A stretch of DNA of 64,000 nt from Epiperipatus broadwayi. Its lineage: Eukaryota > Onychophora > Udeonychophora > Euonychophora > Peripatidae. The stretch is taken from NCBI GenBank assembly GCA_028023455.1, contig JAQFVV010006199.1:8198972-8262971 (forward strand). Reading direction: 5' to 3'. This document shows, one piece after another, positions 1 through 11,125 of the stretch. Each line of letters begins with the position of its first letter. Within the stretch, counting starts at the first letter, position 1. The notes under the pieces were generated by a model that had not been told where the DNA came from, searched no databases, and saw nothing but the letters and a program-made list of their open reading frames with translations. The translations under genes were made by a program, and so were the position numbers.

Positions 1-745
1 TGAATCTCTAGAACTAACAATGGCTCTTAATGGAACATGATTCTTATGGATTTTAGGTAGACCATAAAGATGAGGAATTTTGCTGAAATATGATGTTATT
101 TTACTTTTTTTCTGAATCAGTGAAGTATCTTCTGAGTAATGCTTGTAACTTTGTTTCCATACTCGGTATTGGATTTTTTGCAACTTGTGTATATTGGCCT
201 GCTGTGAGGAGTTCTTGAAATCAGTTGCATCCATTACAACTGTTGCATTGCCTTTGTCAGCAGGGAGAATAATTATAGATTCCTCTCACTATAGGATATG
301 TTTGACTTCAGATTTGTTGTTTGTCGAGTGTTCTTTTTATTCTCCAGTGTAATTCTGCTGCTTCTTCTAAAGATAATTTTTGAATGACTTCCTCAGTCGC
401 TGCCATTATATCTAATAAAGAGATTTTAGATGTTGTTATGGCAAAGTTTAATCCTCTTTCAATAATAGAAATTTCAGTATCTGTTTATGTTTAAAACTGA
501 GATTTTTAACAGATGAAGTACATTATGATTTTTGATAGGCCCATCTAGGTTAGCAAGTTTCTTTTGACATTCTTTTATTTTTCCATGTAATGTAGAATAT
601 AGTTATTTTTTAAAAAACTTTCTACATTATTAATGGAATGCATTGTTTGATACTTAGAAAACCTTTGAGTATTTATTCTTTCTCTTAATAGGGCTTCATT
701 TGCTCTCTGAGTAATTTTCTCAGCTTTCTGAGATGAATTGAAGGT
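1..745 (-). pseudogene. Penelope-like element, N-terminal half of RT (copy A, runs off the window)
   Basis: Read on the minus strand, this stretch encodes the N-terminal part of a Penelope-like reverse transcriptase. Around 235-275 it gives the family block LPADKGNATVVMD. Near the left edge it gives YGLPKIHKNHVPLRAIVSS, the segment just before the RT palm. Stops and frameshifts interrupt it, so it is a relic, and it is cut by the window edge. It is head to head with the next copy: positions 1-23 are an exact reverse complement of 841-863, and the similarity continues over about 75 bp. Family membership rests on motif order and wording; no alignment was run. Confidence 0.8.
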
Positions 746-774
746 TTTAGTTACAAACCTGAGGAATTATTTCT

Positions 775-2160
775 TCAGATTTACATTTTCTCATCTTCAT
801 GGTCTATCTTAAATCAATAAGGACCATGTTCCATTAACACCCATTGTTAGTTCTAGAGATTCACCATGACAAAATTTGGCAAGATTTCTTTTCAAAGTTC
901 TAAGTCCTTTGGCATACAAGATTCAGTCTTTTGTCAGGAATTCTAGACACTTTATAGAATTAATCATGAATATGAAAATTAAAAGAACTGACTTACTGGT
1001 AAGCTTTGATGTGGGAAGTTTATTCACGAATGTACCATGTGAAAAAACATTGTCTATTGTAAGGAAAAGATTAAATAGTGATGATGGTTTACAAACCCGA
1101 ACAGGTCTTCCTGTTGATAGTACAATGGAACTATTAACATTCTGCATAAAAACAACCTACTTTCAATATAACACAGAATTCTTTCAACAAAATCAAGGAA
1201 TAGCTATGGGTTTCACCATTGTCTCCCCTGATTAGCAATATCTATATGGAAGAACTTGAAACCTTCACCATAAAAACTACTCTATATCCATCTAAAGTTT
1301 GGCTTTGCTACATGTATGATATATTTGTTGTGTGGCAACATGGTGAAGCACTACTACAAACTCTCCAGAGACACATCAACAACATATCCCATTCAATTAA
1401 ATACACAATAGGGAATCGGAACAAGAACAAAAATTGGCATTCTTAGATATTTTTGTGACAAAGACTTCCTCATGGCAAAATCAAAACTACAGTTTATTGG
1501 AAACCTACACATACAAGAAAATACCTAGCCTATATGTCCTATCACAACAGAAACACAAAACATGGAGTTATACTATTATTATGGAACAGAGCAAAAGAAA
1601 TTTGTTCAAAAACCAGTGACTTGGAAAAAGAAAAAATCTATACAGAACAAATTCTTATGAAAAAATGATTATCCATCAGCTGTTATTAAGAAATTGTTAA
1701 ATATACAACAAAAAGAACCATCAAGAGAAAAAATAATTATTGGTACTGTAGTGTACCCATACATTCCAAAAATAGCAGACAGATTAAGAAAATCTACAGT
1801 CAGTTTAACATCAGAACAGCTTTCTAGGGCCAAACCACACTATAAGGAATTCTAACATTTACAAAGCCTAAGCTTGAAATGCTAAAAAGAAAAAAATGCA
1901 TCTATGAAATTCCATGTAAATGTGGAAGAACATATATTGGTGAGACCAGTCATCCCATTGAAAAGCACTTGCAGGAACATAAACTGATGATTAGAAGAGA
2001 GAAAACAGATGTGTCTAAAGTAGCAGACCATGCAGGCCAATGAACATATGTTCAATTGGGAGAATACAAAACTATTGGATAGAGAAGAAAAGATACAAAG
2101 AAAAAAAATTAATGAAGCTGCTCACATGACAATGGCAAAAAATCTCATAAGCTAACCTAG
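775..2160 (+). pseudogene. Penelope-like element, RT plus GIY-YIG endonuclease (copy B, broken)
   Basis: This is a Penelope-like retroelement coding region. In order it shows the pre-palm block with IVSSRDSP (about 840-870), palm motif A as FDVGSLFTNVP (D codon at 1008), QGIAMG (about 1195-1212), then SPLISNIYMEELE after a frameshift at about 1205-1225. The catalytic box reads CYMYDIFVVW (1307-1335), so the first of the two catalytic aspartates of YVDD is a tyrosine. A further shift lies near 1435 (FLDIFVTK). At about 1900-1985 lies a GIY-YIG nuclease: IYEIPCKCGRTYIGET followed by a degraded arginine/EH block. The C-terminus SVTIHNVWKPLINF lies near 2160-2200. Several frameshifts, stops and the lost aspartate make it inactive. 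It joins the 3' module at 2100-2547 without a break. Confidence 0.85.
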
Positions 2161-2547
2161 TGTGACTATACATAATGTATGGAAACCACTAATCAACTTT
2201 ACTCTTAGGAAAAAGTGGAGAAATCAGGAGGAACCTCATAGATGAGTATATGAAATATTTACTGATTGTTGCCTTTGGCAGGATGGCTCAGTTAGTTAGA
2301 GCGGTACCTTAAAATTCAATACTCAACAATCTAAGGGTCTAGGTTCGAATCTCATGCTAGAATTGTCACTGGTCAGGCCAGCAAAGAAGAAAGGAGAATA
2401 ATACCTTTTCAAAATGTTGTACTGTTACTAACCTGTTTGATGTGCTATTACTAACAATTAAATGTATTTGGAATATTTAATTAAATTTTTCTAAAGACAT
2501 TCAATACTCATATTAGATGATGGAAATAGTCCAATATAAAAATACAA
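2100..2547 (+). mobile_element. Penelope-like element 3' end with tRNA-like domain
   Basis: This is the end of the PLE coding region and its 3' untranslated tail. The same roughly 430-bp block recurs twice at 54364-55242, and all three copies stop at the same place (GTCCAATATAAAAATACAA). That defines the element's 3' boundary. The shared block contains the last PLE codons, then a tRNA-like segment (2278-2362), then a trailer with CATTCAATACTCATATTAGA. Because PLE codons and the tRNA-like segment travel together in three copies, the tRNA-like part appears to belong to the element. Confidence 0.75.
2278..2362 (+). repeat. tRNA-like segment inside the PLE 3' UTR
   Basis: This resembles a tRNA with pol III box A (TGGCTCAGTTAG, 2284-2295) and box B (GGTTCGAATCT, 2342-2352) at tRNA spacing. 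The acceptor stem does not close well and the anticodon arm is AT-rich, so I do not call a functional tRNA gene. Related copies lie at 54560-54648 (minus) and 54969-55057 (plus). Confidence 0.7.
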
Positions 2548-3387
2548 ATATATATTTTAAATTTGATTGTATTTTTTTCATATGACATATATTTAATTTA
2601 TAGACATTTGAAATCATACTTTTTTTTATATTTAATTCATAAATGAAATTATGGTAAAAAGATGGACTACCTTATATGACCTTTTACATTTTATAACTAT
2701 GCATATTTATTTACTCTTAGTATGTACACAATTTTACAAATTTTTAAACAAATTTATATTTAACACACATTTAAAAATAAAACTGATTACTATACACCAT
2801 TATATGAATATATTCAGATTAATTGCATTATTCCTTTTTTCATAAATTTAATATGTTTAGCATAATGTTTAATTTAGAACTGACTATCTAAACCTTGCAG
2901 AATTTTTTTTATATTTTACAGATAATTATATCTTACATTACTAATGTTTAGAATAGTAATGATGTTCAAACCACATATCTCTTTTAATAAAAGGTCATAA
3001 AGTTATGTTTGGAAGAACTATATGAATTTATCTTTTAATAGCTTCATTCTTACAATTAAGAAAGCATAACTAAATTTATGAGGCTAAATAAAATAAAAAT
3101 TATTGAAAATCCAAACTGGGAAAATTAAATAAAATTGAACTGATGATTTGATTGATAATATTTACACATGGTTGCAAAGATAAAAGAAAATGTCTAAATT
3201 GTAATGAATATGAAATAAATATATTGCAGGTACATTTTTGTTAGGATGTAGTTGGTTAATTGTAAATTAAATAGAATGTTTTAAATTCATTAAGCTTAAG
3301 AATAAAAAATGATTTAATGTGGGATATTCATAATGATGTCTAGTAATTAATTTTATTTTAAATATGACATTAAAGTACTTTAATATT
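2548..3387. other. AT-rich stretch, nothing recognised
   Basis: Extreme AT content. A 64-codon open frame at 2651 shows only hydrophobic low-complexity sequence and no motif. No repeat family is recognised. Confidence 0.5.
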
Positions 3388-3490
3388 AGACCTGCTGTGA
3401 AATATCATAGCCATACTGGGTTAGCATTATGGTTAGGTTTAGTGTTAGGTTAAAATTAGTGTTGAAGTCAAGTTTTATCACAGCCGGTCT
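3388..3490. mobile_element. small inverted-repeat element (MITE-like)
   Basis: Terminal inverted repeats AGACCTGCTGTGA (left) and the complement of TCACAGCCGGTCT (right) differ at one position and enclose about 75 bp. The centre is a run of GGTTAG-like words (TTAGGTTTAGTGTTAGGTT). The left end resembles that of the larger element at 14953-15211 (TATTAGACCTGCTG), so the two may be one family. It has no coding capacity. Confidence 0.55.
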
Positions 3491-4153
3491 GCTATTAAAA
3501 TACCAAAATTATTAAAAATTTGTTCAAAAATAAATGTTTGTAAAATTGTATATCTGCTAAATGTAAAAAAATCAAGCATAATTATAAAATATAAAAGGTC
3601 ATAAATAGTTATTTTTTTACCATATATTTAATTTACGAATTAGGCATATACGTAAACAATTTCAATATATATATATATTGAATGTCTGTAATAAAAATGC
3701 TAAATCAAATCTGAAATGGAAAATATATAAATAATATGTATGTAAAATTTAAATTAAACATAGCTTAATGTAGATGGAGTAATCAGCACCTTCCCCCTCA
3801 CAGGCTGTGAATTAAAAAAATTCGTAATGTTGAACAATGGATCAAGAATAGAATGAATCCACACCTATTTATATAGATTTAATAAATAGATATTAAATAA
3901 TTAAATCAACATTATAGAAAATAATTAATTAGCCTTACCTTAATGGATCTCGTATAATTATAGGATGATAATTAATACATTTAAATTGATTTAAGTAAAC
4001 CTAAAATTGAAAAAACAAGTACAATTAAGGATACAGAAAAGTTTTTAGATACATATTTTGATAATCAGAAGTCTATATAAATCAGTTATGAGAGTTAAGG
4101 GTATATATATATAGTCATATTATTATTACTATTTGCGGGATATTCCGTGTAGT
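3491..4153. other. AT-rich stretch with a (TA)n run
   Basis: No coding signal. A short AT dinucleotide run lies at about 3666-3678. Positions 3839-3865 share a roughly 20-bp word (GATCAAGAATAGAATGAAT) with 50485-50505, which suggests a very short dispersed repeat. Confidence 0.4.
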
Positions 4154-4218
4154 GAAAAAGCTAAATGCTGACGTTTCAGTACAATATCAAGTACCTTCCT
4201 CAGAGCATCCTCTTTCTC
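4154..4218 (-). ncRNA. hammerhead ribozyme motif, type I architecture
   Basis: On the minus strand the catalytic core reads CTGAGGA (4197-4203), a stem II of five pairs with one bulged G and an 8-nt loop (4178-4196), then GAAAC (4173-4177) running directly into GTC. Cleavage would fall between 4170 and 4169. Stem I forms from AGCAT/ATGCT next to the core, then a small internal loop, then GAGAAAG/CTTTTTC (4212-4218 and 4154-4160). Helix III is only AC/GT with no loop, so a monomer would be poor. Very short helix III is known in hammerheads of Penelope elements and animal retrozymes, where dimers cleave. Activity is inferred from the fold. Confidence 0.72.
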
Positions 4219-5559
4219 AAATCATAAGAATGCATGTGAGATTTAAAATCGTTTTTATCGTTTTCTGTTGGCATTATTGGTATAAGAAGTGTACGTATTG
4301 GAAACATGACATATTAGCTTGTTAAAGGAAGCTATAAATTACATCCTATTAGAAATTAGAAGTGGCTTGGGCTGAAATGCTTACTAATATATTTTCAATG
4401 AATAGTCTTCCATAGAAAAGTGGTGATTTAATGAAATATTAGTTTAAATTCTGATTTTAAAGAAAGTTATCTGAAATGCAACCCATAGTTTTTCTAGAAA
4501 TATTTTGTATAATTTTTATTATAAGGAATATGAGATTTGAATATTGTCATCATTCTAAATATTAATAATATAAAATATGATTATCCACAGGTTATAAAAA
4601 ACTATTCTCTGATATCAGATAATTTAATTTTCAGACAGTTAGTACAAAATTTTATTTATTAAAGTCTCCATTACATTAATGACTAACAAGGTGTGGCTTG
4701 ATCAAAAGAGGATAATCATGTTTCCATACTAATTTCCATTACAATGTACTGAGATGCAGTCTCTATAGAAAAATGAGAATCAAGATTTAAGTCTATATAT
4801 TGGCAAGATGTGTACAATTAGATTTTTTAAAAAAAAACAACAACTTTGTATGTAAATATTTTTAGTGATATTTGATTGGGTTAATATCCTGGCATGGCAG
4901 AAGAAAAACAGCATCCAGAAATCAGTTCATTGAGCTTTAAATTTTCATAGTTTACAATTTTGGAAGTTTGCTAATATATTGTCCTATTATAGTGTAGCTA
5001 TTGTCCAACTGAATAGATATCTAAGAGTTCAAGAGGGATATTTTTGAAGGTTACATTATTCTAAGCAGAGCAATTCATAAATTCCAACACCTTTAATCTA
5101 TTGAATATTACTGCTGTCAATACCATATCTATTCATAATTTCCTTAGAGACATTATAGTAAACTCCATACATTCTAATTGATAAACAATATGATTTTTTA
5201 AGCACATATTAAAATGATTTTCATTAGTATTCTGCTAGTGTGTTATGATATTATGATGAAATACTTATTTGTTTAACTTATTAAATTGAAGCATCTAAAT
5301 CTGTCTTTTTATCTAAAAAGTTTTCAATATATTTATATAGATTCACATTCTGAAATTAATAACTTTATTCTAGCTAAAAAATTGAAGTTTTTTTTTCATT
5401 ATTGGCTTATAAAGCATATGAATTTTTTTGACTATTAATTACTAGACCAAAATCTTTATAGTTGTATTTAAAATATTAAGAATATTCTATAGATTTTTCT
5501 TCGAATTGCAAAGATAATACAATAACTAAAATATTGTAAATCATGATAGATTGCATTCT
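4219..5559. other. AT-rich stretch, nothing recognised
   Basis: No long frame, motif or repeat was identified. Part of the right end could be the unrecognisable 5' portion of the decayed LINE that follows. Confidence 0.4.
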
Positions 5560-7885
5560 AAATGTGATATGGCTTATGGATACCTTTATTTCTAATTATC
5601 TTGCAAAGCAAACAACTTCTATTGAAGATTCAAATGATATTGTAATCTCCATTTGGACAGATAATTTTTAAACATATAGTATTTCCAAATTTTTTAATAC
5701 AAAATGGTCCTTCACTTCGTTTTCAGATCTTCCTATTTCTATACATGTATGAGATTTCAGTTCTGATAGGAGCCTTTTAAAATATACAAATAAGAATCAA
5801 GCTAATTGTTAACTTTTGGAATGGATGGTTTTAAATAACAGAGGCAATTCTTGATTTATGTTTTGAAAAAAAATTATGATTCATTATTTTTTGCTGATCT
5901 ACTTATATTGGATCATTTTCCCAGATACAACATAAATGTAATTTAATTTTTTTTCAATTTTCATGTTTATTCTATGTGAGATGGAATTTAAGAAAAATTG
6001 ATTGAAGTCAATATACTTCCCTTTTGCTATGAAAGGTTTAACAAACTTATAAAAAAGCTATCAGTGAGTTTATCCCTTGATAGTAGTATTCTTTATTACT
6101 AATATATCTCCTAAAGAGCTAAAAATTGTTGACAACTTTATTAGATTATTGGATGATGCTAGAAAATAAAAATGGAGGCAGTCTCTGGAAAAGTGAAACT
6201 TTACAAAAGGCATTGCCACTTTTATGTTGGCTTGATAAGTAGAACTGTTACTGTTATTGTTAGATTACCAGTCTTATATATCTGATTTTTTAGAACAAGA
6301 AAAAGCATTATTAGAACATAAACTGGTCCCCCATGTTTTGTTACTATAAATCTAATAAACCAATAGATATTAGTAAACTTGAATTTGATTGCCTTAAACC
6401 AGAAAAGAGCCAAGAGCAGACAGCATACTTTAAGAATTTCTAAAAAATTTAGTATCTGAAGTCAAAGCTTAGTTGACACAACTATTTAGCAGCATTATTC
6501 ATACAGAAACTATTACAAAAATTTGGCATTTAAAGCAAGATTATGGTAATTTTAAAACTAGACCAATCTTACAATGGTTAAAAAATTGTCAAATCATTGC
6601 CATAAATATATATTTTTTATAAACTCTTTATTTGAAAAACCATATTAACAAGAATTTCTATCATAGATGAGCACTGTCTATCCATAAAGCAATCTGGGTT
6701 TAAATCAGGAAGAGCTGCTATGAATAAGTTTTGACTTTAATAAGTCACATTGAAAAGACTTTCAGAGTGAATTAGAAACTGATGCTACCTTTATTGATAT
6801 ACCCTCAACTTATGATTCTACTTGCAAAAATAGTTTTAGATTATTAATATATTGTCAAAATATTTTCCAATAGAAAAATTCAAAAGACATATATAGTAAT
6901 CAGAGTAGATTTGTCTACCTTTCACCTATTATTTAATCTATTCATCAGATTTATAATGAAGAAAATTAAGCTATTCTGACAATTTTGCTTTGACTTCACA
7001 AATTTAGACTCTTTCCAGAAATACTCAACAAAAGTGTGAAAAGTTTGGAACTTTTTTTCAAAGATTGGAATCTTTTTTCTAATCCAATAAAGATAATTTG
7101 TTCAATTTTTATCTAAACAACAGGATCTCATAAATTGAATAAAATATTTTCAACAATAAATTGAAACACAATTCTACTTTTTATTAATTAAGAGTAATTT
7201 TGAGCTATAGCATTTTTTCACATTTATTTGACTGGCATTTCAAATACAAGTACTTTAGAGACAGTTTTCTTAGCACTAGGTTATTTTATTGGTAGAATAC
7301 TGTGACGCTCTGTGGAGAAAAAATGCCTATATTAATCTTTAAATATTTACTTAAATATTGCTATGAAAAATGTTCCTGTTACACTCAAATTATTTCTTTG
7401 CACTATCTTACTGTTATTTCACATATTCTTTCAATAGATATCAGAAAAGAAGTTGCTTCACAGAAAATTTACAAAAAGCTATTAAATAGATTGTACTTTC
7501 CAATAAGCTAAGATATAGTTTTGGTCTCAAATGAAAATCTCCTTTTTGTATTTTCAACCAAGGATCTATAACTGAAGAATTATGGTATAAAAATGGACTT
7601 TGAGATTCTAAACAATGTTTTTCCAGATTCAATATTAATTTAGCCGGATTTTATTTTCTTAGATGTTATTAGAATTTCTTTAACAGATTCAGGATAACCC
7701 ATGCTCATTGTACTCATTTGCATTATAAATGTAATTTAATAGTCACTGATTTATGTAGATATGGACAAATAGAAATCACAAATCATATAATGACAATCAG
7801 ATCTATGATTACATTGAAAGAAAATTGAAAGACTTGCTAGTGAATCTATCTGTTGGAATCTCGACAGCTTTCTTTATAGTTAAAC
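5560..7885 (+). pseudogene. decayed Jockey-type LINE (endonuclease, RT, C-terminal domain)
   Basis: Fragments in all three plus frames line up in the order of a Jockey-type LINE ORF2. About 5890-5950 reads LDHFPRYNINVI, like the end of the endonuclease domain. About 5970-6010 reads VRWNLRKIDW, and 6140-6175 LLRLLDDARK, both typical of the linker. About 6425-6500 gives EFLKNLVSEVKA..LTQLFSSIIH. The RT fingers lie at 6610-6730 (YKLF, then QSGFKSGRAAMN, the QAGFRPGRS block). A palm-like DATFIDI..TYD follows at 6781-6815. A late block at 7685-7790 (NRFRITHAHC, then HIMT) matches the C-terminal region. Stops and shifts occur every few dozen codons, so this is an old relic. The small open frames here are accidental. 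The 5' limit is uncertain. Confidence 0.68.
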
Positions 7886-8779
7886 TATATAAAAAAAGAA
7901 AGAAAATTCATATTCTAAATAATAAATACTCTAGTAACTAATGAAATGAAATTGAATTTAATGATTCTTTCATCAATCCTTTAATATATCTTTATTTTTC
8001 ATTTTTAAAAAAGTCAAAACTATTCCAACAATCTTTTATAAAAATAAAAAATAAAGTTGAAGCTATTACACATCACTGATAACATTATTTTTATTTCAAA
8101 TGCTTTAGATGTTCCACATGCATCAGTAATGCTTTTGCATATTATCATGTGCTTCATGCAACAAACTAATTTCATATATTACTATAAACCTTTTTGATTT
8201 TTTATGTTAAATGTACCGAATTTACAAAAACAATGTGCAAATCTTGGTTTGGTTTTGATGCTATTCTCACATTAGCCCGAAAACAAACATGTTTACAGTG
8301 ATTTTTAATTTTCTAGCTACTTTTTCATAATTAAGTGAAATCAATAAAATTTTTGAAAATACTTTTGGTATAGTTATAATACTGATATTCCATGATAATT
8401 ACTGTAGTCTTTTCTATGCTTTTATTTTTTATAAATTATAACAATAGAAGCATTCTTAAAATTTTAGGATAGCTTCTAGGTCTATGTATTCTTAAAAAAG
8501 TTCTATGACTTGAAACTAACTTATCACCACCATATCTCACTGAACATCTCATTGGGATCCATAATCTTTCCATTTTTAAGATATCACAAAGCTGAATAGA
8601 TCTATCTAAGTAATTTGTTTGTAGTGATATTGGTATTTATAGACATAAAAATAAGTTAATTGGCAATTACAGACAAATCATTACTACATAAGATATATAC
8701 TATGATCAGTAGAAACTGTATACAGATAACTTTAAAAAAGAGAATTTTAAAATGAATTTAATGTAATATATGAAATTTA
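7886..8779. other. AT-rich stretch between two LINE relics
   Basis: No coding motif or repeat was recognised. The right end may hold unrecognised upstream parts of the RTE relic. Confidence 0.4.
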
Positions 8780-9840
8780 ATATGAAGAAAAGTTATAGAA
8801 AAGAGGATATAAGTATACATTTTCATTTTGTATGAGAATTGTAAATTACTTAAAGGGATTTGAATCTACAAATCATATGTGGTGCAATTAAAACTTTGAA
8901 ATAACATGACATAACAGAACCTGTATTTTGAAGAATATTTATCATAATGTGACAGCAGTGATGAGATTATATAATAGTGGAGTATATAGATAAATATTAG
9001 TAAGGTAGTATGTATGGCTTGTAATTTCATTTCCAAAATCTTTTTAGAGAATATGAAGAAGTAATAAAAATAAATAAAATTTATTAAATCATTTAGATTT
9101 TGTAGATAATGCTTCAGAATACCAATAAATGTTAAATAGCAATTAAATGAAAGTAACAGCTATGGTCTTAATTAACAAAAAAACTAAAACATTTTGAATT
9201 AACTTTTCAAAAAGGATTAAATAAAGATTGGCAGTTATAAATTAGAAGAAATCAACATGAATAAGTATTTCTTCAAATTATTAGTACAGATTAAAACAGA
9301 ATGAAAAATCATTTACAGAATTAAATTTAGAAGCAATGCTTTCAATACAAATAATTTAATATTAGAGAGGAATATGTTTATATGGCTTTAAAATGTTTTA
9401 AATGTATTTTTTATTAATGCTTAACTTATGAATCTGAGGTTTTGATTTTTAATAAAATGCAGTAAAAAGATTGTAAAAAAATAAGAATAAAAATTTGTGT
9501 TTTGGGTTAAGAAAAGGAAATCAAAAATGAAATATTAAGATTTAAGAAAAGTAAGATACAGTAATACTAATATCAATGAAAGAAATAAAATAATTATAAT
9601 GGATTTGGATTGGACATGTTATTAAAAAATGAATATAAATGAATAGCAAACTGGATCCCATGGAATTCAACAAGATATAGAAATAAATCATAAAATGAGA
9701 TAAATAAGTTTGCTAAAGTGATTTGGAATAGTGAAGCAAGAACTGCTATAGATTGAAAAATTGAATTATATTCAAATATATTTCTTTCTCCAATAAATAA
9801 ATACAATTGATAATGATGATGATGATAATATTAAGTTTAA
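8780..9840 (+). pseudogene. decayed RTE retrotransposon, 3' half of RT
   Basis: This follows the same order as the better-preserved RTE at 28725-32007. The KAFDSI block appears as LKGFEST (about 8850-8875). LKNIYHNVTAVMRLYNS (8925-8985) corresponds to LKNIYKNATATIRLHND. DAISPK-like and FVDNASEYQ-like pieces lie at 9025-9120. LEEIN..KYF is at about 9245-9275, NAFNTNNLILERNM at 9330-9385, and WIWIGHVIKK at 9605-9630. The element ends with AATTGATAATGATGATGATGATAAT (9806-9835), the same kind of TGA-repeat tail. Stops and frameshifts are frequent. The apparent 70-codon minus-strand frame at 9594-9806 is an antisense shadow of this relic. Confidence 0.72.
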
Positions 9841-9924
9841 AATTTGACAATATTAATCAATCTTGTTTTAAATGGACATTATGATCACAATGCATTATTA
9901 TAATGGTTTACTATTTAGGTATAT

Positions 9925-11125
9925 ATATATATTTATTGTTATTGAAATAAATGCACCTATACAAGCAAATTTTTTAATACTATAAGTAATAAAACAATAA
10001 TAAAAAAAATCTTATAATGCAACCAATGCATTCATTAATTTTGTGATAAAATGTGTATATGAATTGCATGAATAAAGTAAAGAATAATTTAGTTTTATAT
10101 ACTATTTTCTTTGAAAAGATTAATAATTGAATAGTTACAAATTGTTTATTTGTTGAATTATTACACTTTTGCATTTAGAATTTAAGTATTTTTTTTATAC
10201 TTAATGTTGTATATATTTTTTATTGTTATTGAAATAAATTTGTGCATATGCAACCAGATTTTTTATACAATAAATAATATAACAATAAGAACAACAAACA
10301 ATTTATGATGCAACTAATACTATTCAATTATTTTGCTAATAAAATATTTATATGAATTGCACAAATAAAGAATAACTTAGTTTTATACCATTTTATTTGA
10401 AGAGTTTAAATAATTGAAATAAATCTATACACATGCATGCAAATTTTTTAATACTAAAAATAATATAACAACAAGAAGAAACCAACAAATTTATAATGTA
10501 ACCAATACTATTCAGTAATTTTACTGATAAAATATTTATATGAATTTTATGAAATAAAAAATAATTTAGTTTTATATACTATTTTATTTGAAAAGATTAA
10601 TAATTGAATAGTTACAAATTATTTACTTATTGAATTATTACATTTTTGTGTTTAGAATGTAGCTATTTTTTATACTTAATATATATACGTATATTATTGT
10701 TACTGAAATAAATCTGTGCCTATAAAAGCAAATTTTTTTTATACCCTAAGTAATATAACAATAACAAAACAAAAAAAAACTTATGATGCAACTAATATTA
10801 TTTAATAATTTTATTGATAAAATATTTGTAAAATTGCATAAATAAAGAATAATTTAGTTTTATGTACTACTTTATTTAAAAAGACTGATAATTGAACAAT
10901 AGTTACAAATTGTTTATTTGTTTAAGTTTTTATATTTAGAATTTAACTGTTTATGCTTAGTGTTATTTATATTTTTTTATTGTTACTGAAAAGTTTTGTG
11001 CATATATGAGCAAATATTTTATACTATAAGTAATATAAGAATAACAACAAAAAATGAATTATGTTACAAATTATTTATTTATTGAATTATTAAATTTTTG
11101 CATTTAGAATTTAGCTGTCTTTTTA
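9925..11125. repeat. tandem array, unit about 285 bp, five units
   Basis: The landmark TATTGTTA.TGAAATAAA followed by GCAAATTTTTTAATAC-like sequence recurs near 9934, 10218, 10413, 10693 and 10978. That gives spacings of about 285, 195 (a shortened unit), 280 and 285. Each unit also carries ATAAAATATTTATATGAATTGC and TAATTTAGTTTTATA.TA words. Units have diverged by point changes and small indels. The array starts about 90 bp after the RTE relic tail. No hammerhead core was seen in the unit. It is a minisatellite/satellite-like array of unknown origin. Confidence 0.75.

Noticed and set aside
2278-2362. Functional tRNA gene
   Set aside because: The acceptor and anticodon stems do not close, and the segment is repeated with PLE sequence.
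7302-7511. 69-codon plus-strand frame as a small gene
   Set aside because: It falls in the decayed Jockey-type LINE and does not follow its conserved frame.
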